A stretch of 64,000 nt of DNA from contig NZ_JAVIFX010000023.1 in the NCBI RefSeq assembly GCF_031157255.1, forward strand, positions 62,001-126,000, read 5' to 3'. Made by a program: the position numbers and the translations under genes. This DNA is from Bradyrhizobium sp. LHD-71 (GTDB lineage Bacteria > Pseudomonadota > Alphaproteobacteria > Rhizobiales > Xanthobacteraceae). The notes beneath the pieces were generated by a model, which worked only from the letters and a program-made list of their open reading frames with translations, made no database searches and had not been told where the DNA came from. Shown in pieces: positions 57,572 through 64,000 of this stretch (its first letter is position 1; the number at the start of each line of letters is the position of its first letter).

Positions 57572-58819
57572 ATGTCTGCTCTGGAAAATTCGTCAGCTGT
57601 CGCTCGCACGAACTGGCGGACGCCGCTCGTCGTCGTGTTGTGCGGCTGTTTGATCGCGATGCTGACGTTCGGGCCGCGCTCGACCTTCGGCTTCTTCATG
57701 CAGCCGATGAGCAAGGAATTTTCCTGGGGTCGCGATGTCTTCGCCTTCGCTTTCGCTGTTCAGAATCTCCTGTGGGGTGTCGGCCAGCCATTTGCCGGCG
57801 CGATCGCTGATCGCTTCGGCACCGTACGGGTGATCGCCGTCGGCGGGGTCCTCTACGCGCTCGGCCTCGCGTTGATGCGCTATTCGGATACGCCGTTGGC
57901 ATTGAATGCCACCGTTGGCGTGCTGATCGGGTTCGGTCTTTCCGGCTGCTCGTTCAACCTCGTCGTTTCCGCCTTCGCCAAGATCGTGCCGCAAAACTGG
58001 CGCGCCGTCGCGCTCGGTGCAGGTACGGCTTCGGGCTCGTTCGGCCAGTTTCTGTTTGCGCCGTTCGGTGTCGCGCTATTGGATAATTTCGGATGGCAGA
58101 CGACGCTGACGATCTTTGCGGCGCTGATGCTGCTGGTCGTGCCGCTGGCTCTGGCGCTGGCGACGCCGAAAGCCGCTCCGGCGGAGACCGGCATTGCCGC
58201 GCAGGACCAGTCGTTCAAGCACGCCCTGTCGGAGGCGTTCGGCCACAGGTCTTACGTGCTGCTGGTGCTCGGCTTCTTCACCTGCGGCTTTCAGCTCGCC
58301 TTCGTTACCGCACATCTTCCCGCGTATCTCGCCGATCGCGGGCTGGATGCACATATCGGCGGCTGGGTGATTGCGGTGATCGGCCTGTTCAACATCGCCG
58401 GCTCGCTGGGTGTCGGCTGGGTCGCGAAATATGTGCCGATGCGTTTCATCCTGTCGGCAATCTACTTCATCCGCGCCCTGTCGATCGTCGCCTTCATTTC
58501 ATTTCCGGTCACGCCCGCAAGCGCGATCATCTTCGGCATGATCACCGGCGTTACCTGGCTCTCCACCGTGCCACCGACCTCGGCGCTGGTCGCACTGATG
58601 TTCGGTACCCGCTGGTTCGCGACGCTTTACGGCTTTGCGTTTTTCAGCCATCAGGTTGGCGGATTTCTCGGCGTCTATCTCGGCGGCATTGTGTACGAGG
58701 CGACCGGTTCCTATACGCCGGTCTGGTATCTTTCGATCTTCTTCGGGGTCGCCTCGGCTTTGATCAACCTGCCGATCATCGAGAAGCCAGTGGAACGGGG
58801 CGCGGCGCAGCCCGCCTGA
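57572..58819 (+). CDS. MFS transporter
   Basis: A 415-residue, 12-helix major facilitator transporter of the OFA/monocarboxylate-like type: FGPRSTFGFFMQPMSKEFSWGRDVF in the first helices and the DRFG loop. The class often carries oxalate, formate or other small carboxylates, but substrate cannot be fixed. ATG at 57572 is preferred to a GTG at 57524, which falls within the upstream dyad. The AcuI-like reductase follows after 23 bp, suggesting co-transcription. Confidence 0.87.
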   Translation: MSALENSSAVARTNWRTPLVVVLCGCLIAMLTFGPRSTFGFFMQPMSKEFSWGRDVFAFAFAVQNLLWGVGQPFAGAIADRFGTVRVIAVGGVLYALGLALMRYSDTPLALNATVGVLIGFGLSGCSFNLVVSAFAKIVPQNWRAVALGAGTASGSFGQFLFAPFGVALLDNFGWQTTLTIFAALMLLVVPLALALATPKAAPAETGIAAQDQSFKHALSEAFGHRSYVLLVLGFFTCGFQLAFVTAHLPAYLADRGLDAHIGGWVIAVIGLFNIAGSLGVGWVAKYVPMRFILSAIYFIRALSIVAFISFPVTPASAIIFGMITGVTWLSTVPPTSALVALMFGTRWFATLYGFAFFSHQVGGFLGVYLGGIVYEATGSYTPVWYLSIFFGVASALINLPIIEKPVERGAAQPA

Positions 58820-58842
58820 GCCAAAAGAAACGGGAGTGAAGC

Positions 58843-59829
58843 GTGGGAACATTCAAGGCATTGCGCATCGACAAGGCCGATAAGGGCACAACCGCTCAGA
58901 TCACCCAGTTCGACGAAGCCGAATTGATGGACGGCGACGTCACGGTGCGCGTCGAGTGGTCGACGCTCAACTACAAGGATGGTCTTGCACTCACCGGCAA
59001 GGCGCCGGTGGTGCGCCGCTTTCCGATGATCGCCGGCATCGACTTCGCGGGCACCGTCGAAAAATCCACTAGTCCGGACTGGAAGACCGGTGACAGGGTC
59101 GTTTGCAATGGCTGGGGCATGGGCGAGACGCATCTCGGCGCGTATGCGGAGAAGGCACGCGTGAAGGGCGACTGGCTCGTGAAACTGCCGGACGGCATAT
59201 CCACGCGCGATGCGATGGCGATCGGCACTGCCGGCTATACGGCAATGCTTGCGGTGATGGCGCTCGAGGATCACGGCCTCAAGGCGGTGTCGGGAGCCGT
59301 GGTCGTGACCGGCGCTGCGGGCGGTGTCGGTTCGGTCGCCACCGCGATCCTGTCAAAGCTCGGCTATCACGTCATCGCTTCGACCGGCCGCGCAGCGGAG
59401 GCCGATTATCTCAGAGCGCTCGGCGCCGCTGAAATCATCGACCGTGCCGAGCTTGCTGCTACACCACGACCGCTCAACAAGGAGCGCTGGGCCGGCGGCG
59501 TAGACAGCGTCGGGTCAACCACGCTCGCGAATCTGCTTTCCATGACCAAGTACGGCGGAGCGATCGCCGCATGCGGCCTCGCAGCCGGCATGGACCTGCC
59601 GACTTCGGTCGCGCCGTTCATTTTACGCGGAGTGTGCCTTTTGGGCATCGATTCGGTGATGTGCGAAATATCGCGGCGTCGCACCGCCTGGCAGCGTCTG
59701 GCGCGCGATCTCGACAAGTCCAAGCTTACTGAAATGACTGCCGAAATTCCGCTCGATCAAGTGCTGGACGCCGGCGCGAGAATCCTTGCCGGCCAGGTGC
59801 GTGGCCGGACCGTGGTGAAAATAACTTGA
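58843..59829 (+). CDS. acuI: AcuI-like acrylyl-CoA reductase (MDR superfamily)
   Basis: A 328-residue medium-chain reductase without the zinc site. [14 protein letters not shown] and [12 protein letters not shown] (cofactor binding) are typical of the YhdH/AcuI group, which reduces acrylyl-CoA to propionyl-CoA with NADPH and protects against acrylate. The start is GTG with GGGAG upstream. Pairing with a carboxylate-type MFS transporter suggests handling of an unsaturated acid, an inference from context. Confidence 0.85.
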   Translation: MGTFKALRIDKADKGTTAQITQFDEAELMDGDVTVRVEWSTLNYKDGLALTGKAPVVRRFPMIAGIDFAGTVEKSTSPDWKTGDRVVCNGWGMGETHLGAYAEKARVKGDWLVKLPDGISTRDAMAIGTAGYTAMLAVMALEDHGLKAVSGAVVVTGAAGGVGSVATAILSKLGYHVIASTGRAAEADYLRALGAAEIIDRAELAATPRPLNKERWAGGVDSVGSTTLANLLSMTKYGGAIAACGLAAGMDLPTSVAPFILRGVCLLGIDSVMCEISRRRTAWQRLARDLDKSKLTEMTAEIPLDQVLDAGARILAGQVRGRTVVKIT

Positions 59830-59939
59830 GGACGTTCAGACTTTATCGACAAAGCTGCGCCAATCTTGCCTTGGTTCATATGGTAAGCATCCCGTTAAAC
59901 GGGGGGCCCGGCGGGCGCTAGTTAAGTCGGAGTAGCAGC

Positions 59940-60509
59940 ATGCTTTGGCGTTTGGTTTGGGGGGCGCTGTTCGCCAGCGCAGTTGCAGGGTCGACCGCGG
60001 CCGAACCGATGAACCCCGAGCAGGCGCGCCAGTTCGTTGCCGGCAAACTTTTCGCTTTCAGTTGTGTGGATGGCACCCGCGGGGCGGGCCGGATCTATCA
60101 GGACGGGTCCGTCACAGGCTCGGTCCAGTTTTCTGGCTCAGGCCCGGTCCGTTCTGCACGGCTGCCGGTGAACACCATTCGTGTCGGTGCAACGCAGGTG
60201 TGCGCCTCATTGAAGGGATTGCCGTTCGAGCCGTGCTTCAACCTCGACAAGACCAGCGAGGCCAGTTTCCGCGGTTCGGTGCAGGGCATGAGCTTTGCCT
60301 GGTGTGAATTCCGCAAGCACGGAAACTCGCTGCTGGTGGCGCGCGCCGAGCGTGGTCCGCGCTCGCAACGCTCGCGCAGCATCCGCTCCGCCGACGCATC
60401 GCGGCCCGAGACCGTGGGGAAGGTCGAGACGCCGAAGGTCGAGGGCACGAACATCGAGCCTCCGAAGCCGGAGCCCAACTCGCTGGAGTTGCGCCGCGCG
60501 ACGGAATGA
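59940..60509 (+). CDS. Secreted hypothetical protein
   Basis: A 189-residue protein with a short signal peptide (MLWRLVWGALFASAVAGSTAAEP) and a conserved core with FSCVDGTRGAGRIYQDGSVTGSVQF and paired cysteines (VCASLKG, PCFNLD, WCEF). The C-terminal 60 residues are Arg- and Pro-rich low complexity. I do not recognise the family. It is convergent with the DUF2339 gene. Confidence 0.75.
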   Translation: MLWRLVWGALFASAVAGSTAAEPMNPEQARQFVAGKLFAFSCVDGTRGAGRIYQDGSVTGSVQFSGSGPVRSARLPVNTIRVGATQVCASLKGLPFEPCFNLDKTSEASFRGSVQGMSFAWCEFRKHGNSLLVARAERGPRSQRSRSIRSADASRPETVGKVETPKVEGTNIEPPKPEPNSLELRRATE

Positions 60510-60554
60510 GCGGCGCGAAAGCAACCTTCGTTATTGTCCTCACTCTTCTCGAAC

Positions 60555-63212
60555 TTACTCCGCCGCGACCTGCTGCGGAGCCGTTCGTTTGAACAGGATG
60601 CGCTGGTAAAGCCAGCCGATGGCCACGAGCACGAGGCCAAGCCCCATGAACGACAGCGCTCGGTAGACGCCGGTCAGATTCGACATGTCGAACAGGAAGG
60701 CCTTCAGCACCGTGAGCCCGATCACCACAGCAGACGCGAGCCGTGCCCGCTGTGAGGCGAATATGAGGCCGACGGTCAGGAGCACCACGCCGAAGGCCAG
60801 CCACGCCAACGAATAGACATACTGCTCTGCGTCGGTGGTGACGCCGCCATGCAGCACCGGGCCGTGGAAGAAGCGCCGGATCTGCAACGTCACGTAGGTC
60901 AGCGCCAGCACCAAGGCCAGCCCTGCAAGTGTGTTGGCGTAGGCCGCCGGTCGCCTGCCCGCAACGGTGTAGGACAGCGCCAGCAGCAGCACGGCGGGCA
61001 GGGCGTAGCCGAGCAAGAGCTTGTTCCACACCAGGCCGCCGACATCGTTCGGCCAGAGCATCGGCATTTCGAGCAGGAACAGGCCGAACACGATGAACAG
61101 GCCGGCGATCGCAGCGACGACCAGCGAACCGATGTTGTGGATGATGCTGCCGGTGCGCAGGCGCAGGCGTTCGAGGCCGATCGCCATCGCCAACATGGTG
61201 CAGACCTGCAAGGCAACTTCGATCAGGCCGGCGTCCGCACGGTAAACATCGCCGCCGTTGACGAAATGGCGGATCTCCATGAACACGAGCAGGACTGTGA
61301 ACAGGATGGCCGCGGCTTCGACCATGCGCAACGGTGCATCGTCGCCGCGCCGGCGCAGGTAGTAGCTGCCGGCCCAGAATGACAGCGCGGGAATGCCATA
61401 ACCGTAGAGCAGCCAGTTGAAGATCGGCAGCGTGCCAATGTCATCGCCGGCGATGCGCGGTTCATAGCCGATGCGGGCGACAACGATGACGGACAGGATG
61501 GCAGCAAGCCAGCGCAGGAACGGCACCGGCCGCCGCAGCGAGATCCAGGCCGTGCCGAGCGACATCAGTGCGAGCGCGATCGTCAGCCAGCCCTTGTCGA
61601 GCGCAAAGGTGAAGGCGAGCGCCAGCGCGCTGAGGGTGCCGGTGGCGAACAGCGCCGCGGCGATCGCCTGGCCGGGGCGCTGCTCGCGACGCGACAGTTG
61701 CTCCGTCGCATAGGCGAATGCGGCCGCGAGCAGCACCGCTACGATCGCAAACGGAATCGAGCGATCGAGATGGGCGATGCGCGCGTAGGTCGCGATCAGC
61801 AGCCAGAGCGGCGTTGCGACGGCAACGGCGGACCAGATCACAGGTACGGTTGCGTTCGATGACCGGCCCTGCGCCAGAAAACCTGCGAGACCAAAGCCAG
61901 CCGCGAAGACAAGCGCCGCCGTAAGATGTGCTGCAACCGAGCCTTCGAGTGCCTCAGGACCGACGCCCTGCATCGCGCCGCCGGGCACCACGAGCCATTC
62001 GGGGTTGCCGCGCACCGCCCACGACAGGAATACGAGGCCGGCGAAGATCGCTGCGGCTGGCAGGGCGCCCGCGGCGGCGTCCGTGCGCCAGGCGATGGCG
62101 ATGACGGCCGCGATCAGAATCGCGAACACGACCATCGCAGGATCCGTGTGCTGGTAGGCAACGACCATGACCGTCGCCGCGAAAAGATACGCGCCGAGCG
62201 CCGCTGACGAGATCGGCTCAATCTTGCCGGGTTCGGCCTCCGGTCCGAACAGGAGGCCTGAAACAACGAGCGCAGCGGCAAGCGCAAATCCGGCCATCAC
62301 GCTGAACGCGTGCGGCGAGAGCAGGCCGGGCACGCCCATTGCCACGAGCGACCAGATTACGCCGAGCACGATGGTCGTGATCGCGAGCCAGCGCCACATG
62401 CGGACGCGGGCGAGGCCGAACGCGGCTGCGGTAACGACGGCGACGTAGATGTAAAGCGCCCAGAAGTCCGGTTTGTCGGAGGAGACCAAAACCGGTGTAA
62501 CGAATGCACCGACCACACCAAGTCCTGCGAGGGCAGGGCCGTGCAGCAGGGCGGCTGCGAGCGTCGCAAGCGCGACAGCCCCAAGCGCAAGGAAGGCGAC
62601 TGCCGGGGAGAGGAAATCATAGAGCGCGTAGGCAGCAAAGACGGTGCCGAACGCCACCGCGGTGCCTGCCGCCGTCAGGATCACCGGAATGTTGGCAATC
62701 GGAAGCGGAGCGATCTGCGAGATTGATTCCTTGCGGCGGGTCCATTCGCCGGCAGCCAGCAGCGCCGCCGCGAACAGTCCGCCGAGGAAGATGCGCGCGC
62801 CAGGCCCGAGCAACCCGGCTTCGATCGAATACCGCACAAGGAACAGCCCGCCGAGTGCGAGGGTCAATCCGCCGACCCAGACCACCCAGCGCGTGCCGAG
62901 ACGCTCCTCCAGGCCTGGAGACGCCGCTGGCGTCGTTGCAGCCTCGGGGACCGCTGGTGCTTCCGATGGCGGTGCAGCCGACTCAGCCGGCGTTTCCGTC
63001 GGGGTTTGCGCCGCCGGCTCAGCGGGCACGTCCGGCACGATGGTTGGCGCCAAAGGTTGCTCGACCGCTGGGGCTGCGGCGGTCGTTCGCTCCGGCGGAG
63101 ACGCGGCTTCGAGCGCGGCGATGCGCGCTTCGGCCGCACGCAGCCTGTTCAACGCCTTGCGGGAAAAAATAAGTGCGGCAATTGCGATACCTGCAACCAG
63201 TATCTCGAACAT
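60555..63212 (-). CDS. DUF2339 polytopic membrane protein
   Basis: An 885-residue protein with about 25 hydrophobic segments. It starts with a short membrane helix, then a Pro/Ala/Glu-rich linker (about 35-105), and the DUF2339 helix array to the end. Function of the family is unknown; roles in envelope or transport have been suggested for relatives. The ATG at 63212 has GGAG seven bases upstream. The gene before it on the same strand is nadQ, 78 bp away. Confidence 0.88.
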   Translation of the reverse strand: MFEILVAGIAIAALIFSRKALNRLRAAEARIAALEAASPPERTTAAAPAVEQPLAPTIVPDVPAEPAAQTPTETPAESAAPPSEAPAVPEAATTPAASPGLEERLGTRWVVWVGGLTLALGGLFLVRYSIEAGLLGPGARIFLGGLFAAALLAAGEWTRRKESISQIAPLPIANIPVILTAAGTAVAFGTVFAAYALYDFLSPAVAFLALGAVALATLAAALLHGPALAGLGVVGAFVTPVLVSSDKPDFWALYIYVAVVTAAAFGLARVRMWRWLAITTIVLGVIWSLVAMGVPGLLSPHAFSVMAGFALAAALVVSGLLFGPEAEPGKIEPISSAALGAYLFAATVMVVAYQHTDPAMVVFAILIAAVIAIAWRTDAAAGALPAAAIFAGLVFLSWAVRGNPEWLVVPGGAMQGVGPEALEGSVAAHLTAALVFAAGFGLAGFLAQGRSSNATVPVIWSAVAVATPLWLLIATYARIAHLDRSIPFAIVAVLLAAAFAYATEQLSRREQRPGQAIAAALFATGTLSALALAFTFALDKGWLTIALALMSLGTAWISLRRPVPFLRWLAAILSVIVVARIGYEPRIAGDDIGTLPIFNWLLYGYGIPALSFWAGSYYLRRRGDDAPLRMVEAAAILFTVLLVFMEIRHFVNGGDVYRADAGLIEVALQVCTMLAMAIGLERLRLRTGSIIHNIGSLVVAAIAGLFIVFGLFLLEMPMLWPNDVGGLVWNKLLLGYALPAVLLLALSYTVAGRRPAAYANTLAGLALVLALTYVTLQIRRFFHGPVLHGGVTTDAEQYVYSLAWLAFGVVLLTVGLIFASQRARLASAVVIGLTVLKAFLFDMSNLTGVYRALSFMGLGLVLVAIGWLYQRILFKRTAPQQVAAE

Positions 63213-63290
63213 ATCTTCTCCAACGGCCAGGAGACCGGCCAACAATCACCCGCACCCCGATCGGGCATCAGGCACCCTCAAAGCATGAAA

Positions 63291-64000
63291 TCAGCGGCCG
63301 CGCACGCGAAGCCCAGGGGCCGGCCGCTCCTGCAACACGCTGCGGCGGAAGCGAAACAGCGCCGCCGGGCGCCCGCCGGTTTGTGTCGACATCTCGCCGG
63401 TCGGTTCGACCAGTGCGCCCGCCTCTACGAGGCGGCGGAAGTTCTGCTTGTGCAGATGACGTCCTGAAATTGCTTCGACGGTTCGCTGCAGGTCTGTGAG
63501 TGTGAATTCGCCCGGCAAAAGTTCAAACACAACGGGCCGATATTTCAGCTTTGCGCGCAATCGGGCGATCGCTGTCGCAAGAATGCGCCGGTGATCGAAC
63601 CGCATTGGTTCGCCGAGTGCAGGCAGCTTCCTGCGCGCGAGCGCAGCAGGGCGGCCGTCGCGTCGCGCCTCCTCTATAAGCCCCGCGTCGTAAAGCAGTT
63701 CGTAGCGGTCGAGCACGCGTTCCTCGTCCCAGTGCCCGTCCTCGCCGCCGAAATAGAGTAGCACCCGCTCGCGCCGTCCCAGCGCCCGCGTAATGCTCGG
63801 CGTCTCCGTCTGCTTCGACCATTCGGTCAGCGCAGGCACGATCTGGGCATCGAGAATTGCGGGACGCTCGTTTCGCCAGTCTTCCCACGGGAAATAGCGG
63901 TACCATGGCTCGAATGCCGCGCTTGCAGCCTGCCGCTCATCCAAACCGTCCGTCCGCGTCAGCGCAAGGTATCCGACCGAGACCACATGAGGACCGGTGT
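63291..64000 (-). CDS. nadQ: NadQ-type NAD biosynthesis regulator (partial)
   Basis: The C-terminal 236 residues are present; the N-terminus lies beyond the window. The sequence has HVVSVGYLALTR, WYRYFPWEDWRNERPAILD and a C-terminal winged-helix part (LPGEFTLTDLQRTVEAISGRHLHKQNFRRLVEAGALVEP). This is the Nudix-related regulator family (COG4111) that I recall as NadQ, predicted to repress nadABC in alphaproteobacteria. The probable operator lies before nadA at 57159-57175. Confidence 0.85.
   Translation of the reverse strand, partial: TGPHVVSVGYLALTRTDGLDERQAASAAFEPWYRYFPWEDWRNERPAILDAQIVPALTEWSKQTETPSITRALGRRERVLLYFGGEDGHWDEERVLDRYELLYDAGLIEEARRDGRPAALARRKLPALGEPMRFDHRRILATAIARLRAKLKYRPVVFELLPGEFTLTDLQRTVEAISGRHLHKQNFRRLVEAGALVEPTGEMSTQTGGRPAALFRFRRSVLQERPAPGLRVRGR

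Overview
This is 64 kb of GC-rich chromosome from an alphaproteobacterium of the Hyphomicrobiales (Rhizobiales). A relative of Bradyrhizobium, Rhodopseudomonas or Pseudolabrys fits best. The grounds are a CcrM-type GANTC methyltransferase, a NadQ-type regulator next to nadABC, small proteins of the DUF3551, DUF3096 and DUF1236 families common in this group, and several kinds of intergenic palindromic repeat typical of these genomes. No tRNA, rRNA, CRISPR array, transposase or integrase gene was found.

Region 1 (1-12.9 kb) is accessory catabolism. A five-gene plus-strand run (enoyl-CoA hydratase, ADP-forming acyl-CoA synthetase, large and small acyl-CoA dehydrogenase subunits, SDR dehydrogenase) reads into a Bug/TctC solute-binding protein and a SnoaL-like protein. 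Facing it are a flavin monooxygenase, a second binding protein and a GntR regulator; a third, partial binding protein lies at the window edge. A lyase of the fumarase/PcaB superfamily is divergent from gntR. Two TetR-like palindromes precede the operon, and three copies of a shared motif flank gntR. The substrate is unknown.

Region 2 (12.9-21 kb) holds ccrM, a YpfJ-like zinc protease, moaB-HIT, the remnant of an HD-domain phosphohydrolase, a MarR-GNAT fusion with two tandem operator dyads, a small glycosyltransferase-like protein, two DUF3551 proteins, a radical SAM protein and RNase HII. Region 3 (21-28.5 kb) has a membrane glycosyltransferase, a cytochrome P450, an M20 amidohydrolase, an SDR, a beta-hydroxyacid dehydrogenase and a uracil-DNA glycosylase.

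Region 4 (28.5-33.6 kb) is an arsenic cluster: a DUF6428 protein divergent from arsR - LMW-type arsC - aquaglyceroporin - glutaredoxin-type arsC - MFS exporter, followed by a second MFS protein. Region 5 (33.6-53.3 kb) is largely housekeeping: ETF-quinone oxidoreductase, a TPR protein, ispE, an unrecognised secreted protein divergent from a PiuC-type hydroxylase, ispB, DUF2007, a TrmN6-like methyltransferase, an S49 peptidase, glyQ-glyS, DUF1236, DUF3096, ppdK and a SleB hydrolase. Two elements near ispB share an unusual two-hairpin architecture.

Region 6 (53.3-64 kb) contains nadA-nadB-nadC behind a 17-bp palindrome, an MFS transporter and AcuI-like reductase, a secreted hypothetical protein, a DUF2339 membrane protein, and the C-terminal part of the probable NAD regulator NadQ. 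The regulator, its operator and its target operon are thus in one window.
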